A stretch of 64,000 nucleotides of DNA from Paracoccaceae bacterium (GCA_014872815.1 WKFK01000015.1:186001-250000), one strand, 5' to 3'; shown: positions 45,676 through 54,801, counted from the stretch's first letter. The notes: generated from the sequence alone by a model not told the origin. A program made the numbers and translations.

Positions 45676-47154
45676 CTAGGCCGACTTCAGCGCGTCCTTG
45701 GACGTGTCTTCAACCGCCTGCCCCTCGACCACATCAGCCTCTTCGGTCTCGTCGGTGTCCGCCTCAGAATGATCCTCCAACGCGCCAATGATCAACGGTA
45801 GCATCGCAGCACCGGTCTCGCTCAACCCTTCGGTCTCCGGCGGCGCGGTCCAGCTCAGCGTGTCAAAGCTATGGCAGTTGTCACAAGTCGGCGCCCACTC
45901 TGCGTGGATGTTGTGACAGGTATCGCAAACCCACTGCGGCCCACGCGGCGCGCTCAGCGCCTTGGCCAGATAGCCCTTCACAACAGCATCATTTGCGCCT
46001 TCACCGCGCTCAATCGCCGCCATAATGGTCAGCGACCGCTGCGTGGCATCCGTTTCCACCAGATCGCCCAGCGCCCGGCGTGCCTCCGGGAAATCCTCCG
46101 CCGCAATATACAGCTCAGCCATCAGCATCTTGGTTTCCGCATGGCTGGTAGTGTTCTTCGTCAGGGTTTTAAACCGTTTGATCCGGGCTTCTGGCGTTTC
46201 TTCAGGCGCGATCTCGGCAAAAGCCGCCGCCAAATCCGGATGCGGCTGCGCATCCCAGGCTTTCTTGATCAGACGGGTTGCATTGCGCGGCTTGCCCTTC
46301 GCCACATAGCCCCGCGCCGCCATCACGGCCGCCGGGATCAGGTCCGGTGACAACCGGTTGGCCTCAATCGCCTGTTCCTGCGTTTCAATGCTCACGTCTT
46401 CCGCAATCAACTCTTTGGCTTCCGACAGCGCCAAAACCGCATCGCGACGGCGATGCACATCGCGTGGCAACATGCCATGGCGCAGCTTCGCGTTCAGCGT
46501 CCCGCGCGCGCCTTTCCAGTCTTTGCTTTCGGTCTGCAGACGCAGCAACGTGTCCTGCACCTCCACATGGCGCGGCTTCAGCGCAAAGGCGTTCTCCGCC
46601 AGCTTCAGCGCCACCTCGGTGTTCCCGGCCTCCAGCTTTTGCTTCATCAACCCGCGAACACCCACAAACCGTGTGCGCTCATCTGTCAGCAGCTTCTTAT
46701 AGGTCTCTTCCGCCTTCTTGGTGTCGCCGCTCATCTCCGCCGCCTGCGCCACAATCAGGTTGGTCAGCTCCGGCTTGTGCAGCTTTTTCTCGGCCAGCCG
46801 CGCCTTCTCCATCGCCGTGCGCCCCTCACCAGAGGCCAGCGCGGTCACACTATCGGCCAGCGCCTGATAGCCCTTCTTTTCCCGGTTGCGATCAAAATAG
46901 CGGCTGATCGCGGTTTCATCCCCATTCAGGAACTTCAGCGTCGCCACCAACAGGCCCAGCGCCTTGATGAACAGCCAGACCGCAGCCACCAGCGCGATCA
47001 AGGCCAAGGCGGTCTGAAACGGCCCAAGGCTGTATTCCACCCCGGCCACGGTGACCATCACCCCGCCTTCGCTTTCCAGCAGGTAAATCGAGCCAAAGGT
47101 CAGCCCAGCGACAATGGCAACAAATGCAATAATTTTAGTCAGGGACCAGAGCAT
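45676..47154 (-). CDS. hemY: HemY-family TPR membrane protein with C-terminal zinc ribbon
   Basis: A 492-residue protein of the proteobacterial HemY family (not protoporphyrinogen oxidase). Two N-terminal membrane helices (about 8-28 and 43-67) are followed by TPR-like helical repeats (about 85-395). A zinc-ribbon-like tail carries CDTC and CDNC (about 412 and 425), similar in form to the metal-binding tail of LapB. The molecular role is unknown; it is linked to tetrapyrrole synthesis by gene order. The upstream Mic60-like gene stops 10 bp before it starts. Confidence 0.9.
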   Translation of the reverse strand: MLWSLTKIIAFVAIVAGLTFGSIYLLESEGGVMVTVAGVEYSLGPFQTALALIALVAAVWLFIKALGLLVATLKFLNGDETAISRYFDRNREKKGYQALADSVTALASGEGRTAMEKARLAEKKLHKPELTNLIVAQAAEMSGDTKKAEETYKKLLTDERTRFVGVRGLMKQKLEAGNTEVALKLAENAFALKPRHVEVQDTLLRLQTESKDWKGARGTLNAKLRHGMLPRDVHRRRDAVLALSEAKELIAEDVSIETQEQAIEANRLSPDLIPAAVMAARGYVAKGKPRNATRLIKKAWDAQPHPDLAAAFAEIAPEETPEARIKRFKTLTKNTTSHAETKMLMAELYIAAEDFPEARRALGDLVETDATQRSLTIMAAIERGEGANDAVVKGYLAKALSAPRGPQWVCDTCHNIHAEWAPTCDNCHSFDTLSWTAPPETEGLSETGAAMLPLIIGALEDHSEADTDETEEADVVEGQAVEDTSKDALKSA

Positions 47155-47164
47155 GAAACGACCC

Positions 47165-48487
47165 TCAGTTGGAGTTTAGGGTTTGCGCCAGATCTTCGGC
47201 GGCTTGCGTGGCGGCGGCCCGGGTTTGCGCTTGCGCCACCCAGTCTGCCATCACGGTTTTTGGCCCCTCGGCCAGTGTATCCAGCTCGGCCAGCGCTGCG
47301 GCCAAATCACCCGCCTTCAACGCCGCTTCCGCCCGACTCAAAATCGCATCTGTGTCGGTGCCTTCCCGCGCCTCAACTGAGCGCGCGCCAAACTGTGTCT
47401 TCAGGAAGTTGCCCAGCTTGTTGCCGGTGCCCACATCCACTTTGTCTTCACGGGCTTTGGCCAAGGCAGCCCGCGCCGCCTCTGGATAGCTCTCAATCAG
47501 CGCCGCCAGAGTGATCACGCCGCTGTCGGCATGATCTTCCAGAACCGCCCCAACACCTTCGCCAGTGGAAGACCGCAGATCGACCACCGCCGCGCGGTAG
47601 GGTGCGCCACTGTCCAGCGCCGCCACAATGCGTGTGACTGACGAACGGGCCAAAGCCGCTTTCGCGGACAGGTCGGCCTTGTCTTTCAACTCCGCCGCCT
47701 CGGCCTTCTGCGCCGCAACCAAGTCCTTGAGGTCTTTCACCTCACGCTCATAGGCCGCGATCGCCGCCGGATTGAGCCCTTCGCTCAACGGGCGTTTCTC
47801 AATCTCGGTCAGCCGCGCTTCCAATGTCGCTACAGCCTCAGACACCGCGCCCAGCTCAGTGGTATAGGCCGACAGGACCTCTTCCATCTTCGCAACAAGC
47901 GCCGCAGTCTCACCCGAGGCCGCTTGCGCACCGTTGGACACGTCCACCGTCTTGGCCAGCTTCTCATTCAAGGCCGCAAGCGCATCATCCTGCGCATTCA
48001 ATTTGGCCGCCATCTCATTGAGCGCGGCATCTGTATCTGCGCCCAACCCAAGCTGGTCGCCAAAATACACCGCACCGCCAAACCCAATCACTGCCGCAAT
48101 CACACCGCCAAGCACCATGGGCACAAAGCCCCCCTTGCGCTCTGACTCCTGTGCGGTTGGCGTGGGCGCTGCGGCCTCCGCCACCGGGTCTTCTACTCGC
48201 GCCTCGGAATCTACCGCTTCAGAACCTTCCGCCTCTACCGCATCAACGTCCGCATCCGCATCGTCTGTGGGCTCTTCAATCTCAACGGGGGCCTCATCAG
48301 GCTCTTCATCGTTTGCAGCATTGTTGACCGCATCCGCATCGCTGTCATCTAACGCCGCATCCGGCGCAGTCTCTTCGACAATCACCGCGTCCTCGACCAC
48401 ATCTTCTGCGTCGGCTTGCGTATCGGTCTGATCCTGTTGATCAACCTGATCTTTGCTTGGCTTGTCCGATTTATCCGTGGTTCCCAC
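47165..48487 (-). CDS. Mitofilin/Mic60-like membrane protein (COG4223)
   Basis: A 440-residue protein with a long acidic, low-complexity N-terminus (about 1-115), one membrane helix (121-142), a predicted coiled coil (about 150-290) and a C-terminal mitofilin-like helical domain. This layout and its place between hemD and hemY match the alphaproteobacterial Mic60 homologue, the proposed ancestor of mitochondrial MICOS Mic60, which shapes intracytoplasmic membranes. The identification is by architecture and synteny; the C-terminal mitofilin signature was not searched. Confidence 0.82.
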   Translation of the reverse strand: MGTTDKSDKPSKDQVDQQDQTDTQADAEDVVEDAVIVEETAPDAALDDSDADAVNNAANDEEPDEAPVEIEEPTDDADADVDAVEAEGSEAVDSEARVEDPVAEAAAPTPTAQESERKGGFVPMVLGGVIAAVIGFGGAVYFGDQLGLGADTDAALNEMAAKLNAQDDALAALNEKLAKTVDVSNGAQAASGETAALVAKMEEVLSAYTTELGAVSEAVATLEARLTEIEKRPLSEGLNPAAIAAYEREVKDLKDLVAAQKAEAAELKDKADLSAKAALARSSVTRIVAALDSGAPYRAAVVDLRSSTGEGVGAVLEDHADSGVITLAALIESYPEAARAALAKAREDKVDVGTGNKLGNFLKTQFGARSVEAREGTDTDAILSRAEAALKAGDLAAALAELDTLAEGPKTVMADWVAQAQTRAAATQAAEDLAQTLNSN

Positions 48488-48560
48488 AGGTCACCCTTTC
48501 GAATCCGTTTTTTGCAAATGCAGCACCAATCTAGGCGAGCAATCCTTGCGTCTCAATGCA

Positions 48561-49256
48561 TCACCCTGCGTCTAACAGTCCCGCCACCGCTTTTGCCATG
48601 GCCTCTGCCTCTTTTTTCTCCGCCAAAACAACCGTTTCCACAGGCAAAGACCCCAAGGCCTCCGCCACGGCTGCACTCATGGCTACCACATGAAGCGGTG
48701 CCTGATAGGGACCCTGCGCCGCAAACTGCTCTGCCGCGCGGGGTGAAAAAAGGGGAACAATCACCGGATTCTCCCGCATTAGGGCCTGTTTTGCCCGATC
48801 CGACAACAGAAGTGGCGCCTGGCGATAGAGCACCGCCTCGCGCGTCTCGATCCCGACTTTGGTCAACCGCTCCGCCAAATCACCACGCGCAACCTCACCG
48901 CGAATATGCAGCAACGGTCCCTGCGGCGCGTCGGCCAAAACCCGCGCATAAAGCGACTCCGCATCACCATCCGCCGCCACCGCACGCCAGCCTTTTGCCC
49001 GCGCTGCTGCCGCCGTGGCATCTCCGACACACCAGGCTGGCCTGTCATGCCCAGCGACCGCCGCCACGGCATTACGCGAACTAAAAATCACACCGGTCAC
49101 ATCCAACAGATCAACCACCGCCTTGGTGGGCACAATCTCAACAATCGGAGACTTCTCTACCTCTGCGGTGATCCCCATTTCCGCCAACAGCCCGGCAAAC
49201 CGCTCCGCATCAGCCAAAGGCCGGGTCAGCAAAATCAAAGGGGTCACGTCCGCCAT
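48561..49256 (-). CDS. hemD: Uroporphyrinogen-III synthase HemD
   Basis: A 231-residue enzyme that closes and inverts ring D of hydroxymethylbilane to form uroporphyrinogen III. The two-lobed HemD pattern is seen: LILLTRPLADAERFAGLLAEMG at the N-terminus, GVIFSSRNAVAAVA (about 70) and the central IRGEVARGDLAERL. Sequence conservation is weak in this family, and the operon with the Mic60-like gene and hemY supports the call. Start 49256 is chosen at MADVTPLILL. Divergent from tsaD. Confidence 0.9.
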   Translation of the reverse strand: MADVTPLILLTRPLADAERFAGLLAEMGITAEVEKSPIVEIVPTKAVVDLLDVTGVIFSSRNAVAAVAGHDRPAWCVGDATAAAARAKGWRAVAADGDAESLYARVLADAPQGPLLHIRGEVARGDLAERLTKVGIETREAVLYRQAPLLLSDRAKQALMRENPVIVPLFSPRAAEQFAAQGPYQAPLHVVAMSAAVAEALGSLPVETVVLAEKKEAEAMAKAVAGLLDAG

Positions 49257-49337
49257 AAGGCCCACCACTGTTGTTTGAGGCGTCCTGTGGTGTTACCTGC
49301 CAACAAACCTCCGCGCAACGGCAAGGACCTGTGACAC

Positions 49338-50435
49338 ATGGACGGCCCCCTGACCATTCTTGGCATTGAAAGCAGCTGCGACGACACCGCGGCCGCCATC
49401 TTGCATCAACCCATTGTGGGTGATGCCGAGATCCTGGCCTCTGTTGTGCATGGCCAAACAGATCTGCACGCACCTTTTGGCGGCGTGGTGCCGGAGATCG
49501 CCGCCCGCGCCCACGCAGAAAAGGTTGACCTCTGTGTCGAGGAGGCGCTCTTGGCCGCCAACGTGTCCCTCAAAGATGTGGACGCCATCGCCGTCACCGC
49601 GGGCCCCGGTCTGATCGGCGGCGTGATCTCTGGTGTGATGTGCGCCAAGGGCCTCTCCGCAAGCCTGAACATTCCACTCATCGGCGTGAACCATCTTGCA
49701 GGCCACGCCCTGACACCGCGCCTCACCGATCAAGTGGCTTTCCCCTACCTGATGCTATTGGTCTCTGGTGGCCACTGCCAATTCCTGACCGCCCACGGCC
49801 CAGAAGAGTTCTCCCGCCTCGGTGGCACCATCGACGATGCGCCGGGCGAAGCTTTTGACAAAACCGCCCGCCTTCTGGGCCTGCCGCAACCCGGCGGCCC
49901 TGCCGTGCAGGCCGAAGCCGCCAAAGGCGACCCCAAACGCTTCCGTTTCCCACGCCCGCTTCTGGACCGCCCGGGCTGCGACATGTCTTTCTCCGGTCTG
50001 AAAACAGCCCTGCTGCGTCAGCGTGATGCCATTGTCACAGAAAAAGGCGGCCTGCCTATGCAAGACCGCGCCGACATGTGTGCTGGCTTTCAGGCCGCTG
50101 TTGTCGATGTGCTGGCCGAAAAAACGCGCCGCGCGCTGGACATCTATCTGGCCGAAAACCCGTCCGAGCCTCTGCTGGCCGTCGCCGGTGGTGTGGCGGC
50201 AAACACCGCTATTCGCGCTGAATTAGAGACTGTTTGCGCCCACAAAAGTGTGGCTTTCACCGCCCCTCCTTTAGCCCTGTGCACCGACAACGCGGCCATG
50301 ATTGCCTATGCCGGGCTGGAGCGCTACCGCACCGGCGCGCGCGACGGCATGGATCTCTCCGCTCGCCCACGCTGGCCGCTCGATCAAACTGCCCCTGCGC
50401 TATTGGGCAGCGGCAAAAAAGGAGCCAAAGCATGA
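49338..50435 (+). CDS. tsaD: tRNA t6A threonylcarbamoyltransferase TsaD
   Basis: A 365-residue Kae1/TsaD ATPase-fold protein that transfers threonylcarbamoyl to A37 of ANN-decoding tRNAs together with TsaB/TsaE. Metal-binding histidines appear in [12 protein letters not shown] (about 113-124). [14 protein letters not shown] opens the protein, and [10 protein letters not shown] and [10 protein letters not shown] are standard. It heads a tsaD-gpsA-yciI-EVE cluster, with an ATGA overlap to gpsA. Confidence 0.96.
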   Translation: MDGPLTILGIESSCDDTAAAILHQPIVGDAEILASVVHGQTDLHAPFGGVVPEIAARAHAEKVDLCVEEALLAANVSLKDVDAIAVTAGPGLIGGVISGVMCAKGLSASLNIPLIGVNHLAGHALTPRLTDQVAFPYLMLLVSGGHCQFLTAHGPEEFSRLGGTIDDAPGEAFDKTARLLGLPQPGGPAVQAEAAKGDPKRFRFPRPLLDRPGCDMSFSGLKTALLRQRDAIVTEKGGLPMQDRADMCAGFQAAVVDVLAEKTRRALDIYLAENPSEPLLAVAGGVAANTAIRAELETVCAHKSVAFTAPPLALCTDNAAMIAYAGLERYRTGARDGMDLSARPRWPLDQTAPALLGSGKKGAKA

Positions 50436-51385
50436 TCTCCGTCCTTGGCTCCGGCGCCTTCGGCACAGCCTTGGCCGTCGCCTTTGCCCGCAGTGGCACC
50501 CACGTGACCCTCTGGGCTCGTGATGCCGACGCCGCCAACTCCATGCGGATCACCCGTGCCAACCCGCGCTTACCTGGTGTAGAACTGCCGGAAACAGTCT
50601 CTATAACGGCCGATTTCGCTGATGCGCTCTCCGATGTGGTGCTGTTGGCGGTGCCCATGCAAAAACTGCGCGGCCTGTTGGAAGACCACCCGGAACTCTC
50701 CGGCCGCACTCTGATAGCCTGCTGCAAGGGCGTCGAACTCGGCACGCAAATGGGTCCCGTCGCCGTGATCCGCGATGTGCTGCCAGAGGCCACACCGGCG
50801 ATCCTAACTGGTCCCAGCTTTGCCGCCGACATCGCCCGCGGATTGCCCACAGCATTGACGCTCGCCGTTGCGGACGAAAACACCGGAAAAGCCCTGCAAC
50901 AGAGCCTAATCTCGCCCAATCTGCGTATCTATCGCACCACCGACACCGTCGGCGCAGAGCTTGGTGGCGCACTCAAAAACGTGATTGCCATCGCCTGCGG
51001 CATCGCCATTGGTGCCGGTCTAGGCGACAGCGCCCGTGCCGCATTGATGACCCGTGGTTATGCCGAAATGAAACGTATGGCGCAGGCTTTGGGTGCCAAA
51101 CCGGATACGCTCTCTGGCCTCTCTGGGTTTGGCGACCTCACCCTGACCTGCTCCTCGGAGCAATCGCGCAACTACAGCTTTGGCCTCTCCCTTGGGCGCG
51201 GTGATGCCTATGACCCCACGGTTACTGTGGAGGGTGCCGCCACCGCCCGCGCGTCTCTCGCCCGCGCCAAAGCCATGCAGGTTGACATGCCCATCACACA
51301 AGCCGTCGTCGCCATCCTTGATGGGGGCTTGCAAATCCGCGACGCCATGGAAATGCTGCTCGCAAGACCACCCAAGGAGGAATAA
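50432..51385 (+). CDS. gpsA: Glycerol-3-phosphate dehydrogenase GpsA
   Basis: NAD(P)-dependent enzyme (317 residues) that reduces dihydroxyacetone phosphate to sn-glycerol-3-phosphate for phospholipids. The dinucleotide motif is [14 protein letters not shown]; the catalytic lysine is in [15 protein letters not shown] (about 180); [11 protein letters not shown] is the usual C-terminal block. ATGA overlap with tsaD fixes the start at 50432. Confidence 0.96.
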   Translation: MISVLGSGAFGTALAVAFARSGTHVTLWARDADAANSMRITRANPRLPGVELPETVSITADFADALSDVVLLAVPMQKLRGLLEDHPELSGRTLIACCKGVELGTQMGPVAVIRDVLPEATPAILTGPSFAADIARGLPTALTLAVADENTGKALQQSLISPNLRIYRTTDTVGAELGGALKNVIAIACGIAIGAGLGDSARAALMTRGYAEMKRMAQALGAKPDTLSGLSGFGDLTLTCSSEQSRNYSFGLSLGRGDAYDPTVTVEGAATARASLARAKAMQVDMPITQAVVAILDGGLQIRDAMEMLLARPPKEE

Positions 51386-51387
51386 TC

Positions 51388-51663
51388 ATGCTGGTAGCCT
51401 TGATCGCCAAAGACAAACCCGGCGCGCTGGACATCCGCAAAGCCAACCGCGACGCCCATGTCGCCTATCTGAAAAGCTCCGGCGACACGATCATGATGGC
51501 CGGCCCGTTTCTGGATGACGCCGGTGACATGTGCGGCTCGCTGATCATTCTGAATGTGTCTGATATGGCCGAAGCCGAGGCCTGGGCTGCAAACGATCCT
51601 TACAAAGCCGCCGACCTCTTTGCGTCGGTCGAGCTGAAACCCTGGAACAAGGTGCTGGGCTGA
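51388..51663 (+). CDS. YciI-family protein
   Basis: A 91-residue dimeric alpha-beta barrel protein of the YciI family, with the conserved His in RDAHVAYLK and the segment DDAGDMCGSLIIL. Function of most members is unknown; some have dehalogenase-like folds. It starts 2 bp after gpsA and its stop overlaps the EVE gene by one base, so it is translated with them. Confidence 0.88.
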   Translation: MLVALIAKDKPGALDIRKANRDAHVAYLKSSGDTIMMAGPFLDDAGDMCGSLIILNVSDMAEAEAWAANDPYKAADLFASVELKPWNKVLG

Positions 51664-52082
51664 TGCGCTATTGGCTGTTCAAATCCGAGCCATCCACGTG
51701 GAGCTGGGACCAACAGGTTGCCAAGGGCGACGCGGGTGAGGAATGGGACGGCGTGCGCAATTACCAAGCGCGCAATTTCATGCGGGAAATGGCCGTGGGC
51801 GACCGCGGCTTTTTCTACCATTCTCAAAAAGAGAAATCCGTCGTTGGCATCGTCGAGGTCTGCGCCGAGGCGCACCAGGACAGCACGACCGATGACGACC
51901 GTTGGGAGTGTGTTGACATCAAAGCCGTCGCACCCATCAACACCCCCGTCACGCTGGACATGATCAAGGCCGATCCCCGGTTGGTTGACATGGTGCTGGT
52001 CAAAAACTCCCGCCTGTCCGTGCAACCGGTCACCGAAGAAGAATGGACCATCATCCTCGAGCTAGGCGGTTCTCAAAGCTGA
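51663..52082 (+). CDS. EVE-domain protein
   Basis: A 139-residue single-domain protein of the EVE (PUA-like) family, beginning with the diagnostic MRYWLFKSEPSTWSWD and containing WDGVRNYQARNFMREM. EVE domains bind modified nucleobases in DNA or RNA; in stand-alone bacterial forms near tsaD a tRNA- or nucleotide-related role is plausible. One-base overlap with the yciI stop. Confidence 0.92.
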   Translation: MRYWLFKSEPSTWSWDQQVAKGDAGEEWDGVRNYQARNFMREMAVGDRGFFYHSQKEKSVVGIVEVCAEAHQDSTTDDDRWECVDIKAVAPINTPVTLDMIKADPRLVDMVLVKNSRLSVQPVTEEEWTIILELGGSQS

Positions 52083-52127
52083 AAAATTGGGCATACTCTC
52101 CCCATCAATGCAATCGGGGAGGGGTCC

Positions 52128-52523
52128 ATGGAAATTCTATCGGTGCTGGCGGCTGCGTTCGCCTCTTATGTAGTTGGCTCAATCTGGTATATGGCGCTGG
52201 CCAAGCCCTGGATGAAAGCAGCAGAAGTCGAGACCGATGAGTCCGGCCGCCCAGCCAACGCCAGCAACCCGCTGCCCTACATCACCGCCTTTATCTGCGC
52301 CGTCCTTGTCGCTGGCATGATGCGTCACGTGTTTTCCCTATCAGGGATCGACACCATAGGCGCGGGTTTAATTGCCGGTCTTGGGGTCGGGCTGTTCATG
52401 GCCACCCCTTGGATTGTCACCAACTACAGTTTCGCCAACCGCAGCCGCAGTCTGATGTTGATTGACGGTGGATATGCCACCCTTGGCTGCACCACGATGG
52501 GCGCAGTACTTACGTTGTTTTAA
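52128..52523 (+). CDS. DUF1761 membrane protein
   Basis: A 131-residue protein with four predicted helices (about 3-22, 48-66, 76-100 and 108-130), matching DUF1761 by its start (LAAAFASYVVGSIWYMALAKPWM) and the GLFMATPWIVTNYSFANRSR motif. Function unknown. A strong GGGGAGGGG ribosome-binding site precedes the ATG. It is convergent with the DUF2853 gene across the structured 323-bp gap. Confidence 0.82.
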   Translation: MEILSVLAAAFASYVVGSIWYMALAKPWMKAAEVETDESGRPANASNPLPYITAFICAVLVAGMMRHVFSLSGIDTIGAGLIAGLGVGLFMATPWIVTNYSFANRSRSLMLIDGGYATLGCTTMGAVLTLF

Positions 52524-52593
52524 ACCCAAAAGGCGCCGCTCATTTAAGAACCGCGCCAGCATTCCGTAGGGAAATCAATTTGGGAACTTAAAA

Positions 52594-52765
52594 CATAGGG
52601 GGTCTGTCTCCGCTCCAGCCAGACCCCCTATGCACCCCGCGTGTATCCCATACCACCACACGCGAATTTGTATCTTTTAGGGTCCGGCCATCCTAGCCCG
52701 ACACCTCTTTTGTAGCGCAACTGAACCCATCCGTTCAATTATCAAGTATCTACAATCCGAGGTGT
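52594..52765 (-). ncRNA. Candidate structured noncoding RNA
   Basis: Successive stems: CATAGGGGGTCTG (52594-52606) with CAGACCCCCTATG (52620-52632), 13 perfect pairs; CGCGTGT (52638-52644) with ACACGCG (52658-52664); and a long arm ACACCTC (52701-52707) plus TTGTAG (52710-52715) with CTACAA (52750-52755) plus GAGGTGT (52759-52765), enclosing TGAAC/GTTCA. On the minus strand the 13-pair stem ends in TTTTAAG, so it could be the terminator of a minus-strand RNA. I could not match it to 6S, tmRNA, RNase P or SRP RNA. Confidence 0.4.
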
Positions 52766-52792
52766 TCCTTCAGGATTCTCGAAACCAAACGC

Positions 52793-52826
52793 AAAACGCG
52801 CCCGCAACCCTCAGGCTCCGGACGCG
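52793..52826 (-). terminator. Terminator of the DUF2853 gene
   Basis: On the minus strand CGCGTCCG pairs with CGGGCGCG (one mismatch) and is followed by TTTTGCGTTT, 21 bases after the DUF2853 stop. Confidence 0.7.
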
Positions 52827-52846
52827 CCAAACCGCGAGTGATGGTT

Positions 52847-53188
52847 TTACCCGTAGTGGGCCTCTTTGCCGAAATGTTTGGTCAGCATGTAGTAAACAAC
52901 AGCCCGATACTTGTTACGCTCAGACTTGCCGTAAGTCTCAATCACAGAATGGATGGCCTCCATCAGCTCCGGGCCATCGCTCAACGCCAACTTCTTGATC
53001 AGGAAGTTGTTTTTCACCGTTTCCAGCTCCTCAGGCTGAGATCCGGCCACCGTAGAAGCGTCATCGTTGTAAATCGCCGGACCGCAGCCGATGGTCACTT
53101 TTTCCAACAGAGCCATATCTGGCTCGATGCCGCATTTGTTTTTCAGATCGTCCGCATATTTCGCGATCAACTCGTCCCGTTTGCCCAT
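52847..53188 (-). CDS. DUF2853 family protein
   Basis: A 113-residue soluble protein matching DUF2853: MGKRDELIAKYADDL at the N-terminus, a middle with GCGPAIYNDDASTVAG, and the end RAVVYYMLTKHFGKEAHYG. The function is unknown. The ATG at 53188 with GGGAGAAT upstream is preferred over 53203. It is divergent from the Gfo/Idh/MocA gene at 53390. Confidence 0.85.
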   Translation of the reverse strand: MGKRDELIAKYADDLKNKCGIEPDMALLEKVTIGCGPAIYNDDASTVAGSQPEELETVKNNFLIKKLALSDGPELMEAIHSVIETYGKSERNKYRAVVYYMLTKHFGKEAHYG

Positions 53189-53264
53189 CCGATATTCTCC
53201 CAATTGTCATTAAATGCGCTTGATGTTTCACCCTGCGCGGCGGTGCTAAGGCTATTCCTATAGT

Positions 53265-53278
53265 TGACGTCTACGTCA
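53265..53278. promoter_or_regulatory. TGACGT-CT-ACGTCA palindrome in a divergent promoter region
   Basis: A perfect inverted repeat with a 2-base spacer lies 77 bp from the DUF2853 start and 112 bp from the Gfo/Idh/MocA start. The form suits a dimeric regulator, for example of the MerR type; which one is unknown. Confidence 0.4.
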
Positions 53279-53389
53279 GATAAGGGGAAAGGTCGCACCT
53301 GTTCCCCCTTAGCACAGATCCCGCTGGTCATATTTGGAATCGCTGCCTAGGCTGACCCTCTGAGATTTTTTACACAACAGGAGGACGCG

Positions 53390-54388
53390 ATGCTGCGATG
53401 GGGTATCTTTGGAACCGGCTTCATTTCTCACGCCATGCTGGGCGCGATCCGTGACAGTGATAATTCTACCGTGGCAATGCTCTGCGGCCGCAACGAAGCC
53501 GCACTTTCTGACCTATCCACGCAATACAGCATCAAACACACCACCACGGATCAGGCCGAGCTCTTCGCCAATCCGGATGTGGATGTGATCTACATCGCCC
53601 TGCCCAACCACCTGCACCGCGCCGCCACCGAGGCCGCCATGGCCGCTGGCAAACCTGTGCTGTGTGAAAAGTCCCTGACCACCACCATGGCAGACGCCGA
53701 AGCGCTTGTGGCCTCCGTACGCATAGCGAACATCTTCTTTGCCGAAGGTCTGATGTACCTCGCACACCCCTTTATGCAACAACTGGTCACCGTCCTGCGC
53801 GACCCCTCTGTGGGCGAGTTGCGCTCCATCTCCGGCTTCTACGCCGCCGACATCTGGCAGGTGGTGAACCCAGCGGGCGGCGGCACGCTCTACAACCTTG
53901 GTTGCTACCCCGCGTCCCTCTTGCATCTCGTTGTGCAAACCATGTGCGGCGAAGAAGCTTTTGCCCAGCGCGCCCTCGCAGCACACGGCAACATTGGCAA
54001 AGACGGCACGCTGCAAGACGCCAGCATTTCCGTGCGCTTTGACAACGGCGTGCTTGCCAACCTGCACAGCACCGACGGCCACGGCATGGCGCACGCCTTC
54101 ACCATCGTGACCACCAAAGGCACCCTGCGCTTCGCCACCAACCCATGGCTGCCCGAGGCCGGTGAGAACCGGATGATCTGGCAGCCTTATGATGGCCCCG
54201 CCCGCGACATCGTGGTCGAAACCAAACACGACGCCTTTTATCACCAAACCAAAATGGTCGAACGCGCGCTGACCACAGGCGCTAAAGAAGCCCCGCGCCC
54301 CTCTCCCCGTCTCTCAGACAGCCTGGAAATCATGCAGTTCCTGACAGACTGGGAAGCGGCCGCATTAAGTCAGGACACCTCCCAATGA
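53390..54388 (+). CDS. Gfo/Idh/MocA-family oxidoreductase
   Basis: A 332-residue NAD(P)-dependent dehydrogenase. The nucleotide motif is WGIFGTGFISHAM at the N-terminus; the EKS variant of the EKP motif (PVLCEKSLT, about 95) is followed by GLMYLAHPFMQQL and GGGTLYNLGCYPASL (about 167), the usual catalytic neighbourhood. It resembles trans-1,2-dihydrobenzene-1,2-diol or xylose dehydrogenase-like members. The substrate is unknown. It overlaps the VOC gene by ATGA and so shares a transcript with it. Confidence 0.85.
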   Translation: MLRWGIFGTGFISHAMLGAIRDSDNSTVAMLCGRNEAALSDLSTQYSIKHTTTDQAELFANPDVDVIYIALPNHLHRAATEAAMAAGKPVLCEKSLTTTMADAEALVASVRIANIFFAEGLMYLAHPFMQQLVTVLRDPSVGELRSISGFYAADIWQVVNPAGGGTLYNLGCYPASLLHLVVQTMCGEEAFAQRALAAHGNIGKDGTLQDASISVRFDNGVLANLHSTDGHGMAHAFTIVTTKGTLRFATNPWLPEAGENRMIWQPYDGPARDIVVETKHDAFYHQTKMVERALTTGAKEAPRPSPRLSDSLEIMQFLTDWEAAALSQDTSQ

Positions 54389-54801
54389 TCGGCTACGTCT
54401 GTGTCGGCTCCAACGACATCCCCCGCGCCAAACGCTTTTACGCCGCCTTCCTGCCCGCTCTGGGCTACAGCGTGACAGAAGGCCCCGAAGGCCTCAGCTA
54501 CGCGCTCCCTGTTCCAGACGGCCAACGCCCGGTGTTGCCCGATTTCTACGTGAAACCGCCATTTGACGGCCAAACCGCCTCGGTGGGCAACGGCACCATG
54601 GTGGCGTTTGAAGCCACAAGCCAAGCGCAGGTCCGCTCCCTGCACGCCGCCGCCCTCTCAGCCGGTGGCACCGACGAAGGCCAACCCGGCTTCCGCGCCG
54701 ACTACGGCCCGCACTTCTACGTCAGCTACCTGCGCGACCCCGACGGCAACAAAATCGCGATTTACTCCAGCGACCCAACTGAGCCTGGGCGAGACGGGTG
54801 A
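54385..54801 (+). CDS. VOC-family (glyoxalase/bleomycin-resistance fold) protein
   Basis: A 138-residue protein of the vicinal-oxygen-chelate fold with two beta-alpha-beta-beta-beta units; IGYVCVGSNDIPRAKRFYAAFLPALGY opens the first and YVSYLRDPDGNKIAIYS closes the second with the metal-ligand Glu/His region altered. It may be a lyase-like or binding protein; the partner Gfo gene suggests a role in a sugar or aromatic pathway. Confidence 0.85.
   Translation: MIGYVCVGSNDIPRAKRFYAAFLPALGYSVTEGPEGLSYALPVPDGQRPVLPDFYVKPPFDGQTASVGNGTMVAFEATSQAQVRSLHAAALSAGGTDEGQPGFRADYGPHFYVSYLRDPDGNKIAIYSSDPTEPGRDG

Larger units (their letters stand above)
52524..52846. other. Gene-free convergent gap, rich in stem-loops
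   Basis: No coding region is credible here. The gap holds a terminator for the DUF2853 gene (52793-52826) and, apart from it, at least three further stems described at 52594-52765. It shows no tRNA, repeat array or mobile-element end. Confidence 0.8.

Noticed and set aside
52594-52765. Identification of the stem-loop region as tmRNA, 6S RNA, RNase P RNA or SRP RNA
   Set aside because: No T-loop GGTTCGA or tag frame for tmRNA, no single long bubble hairpin for 6S, too short and lacking core motifs for RNase P, and no SRP apical motif.
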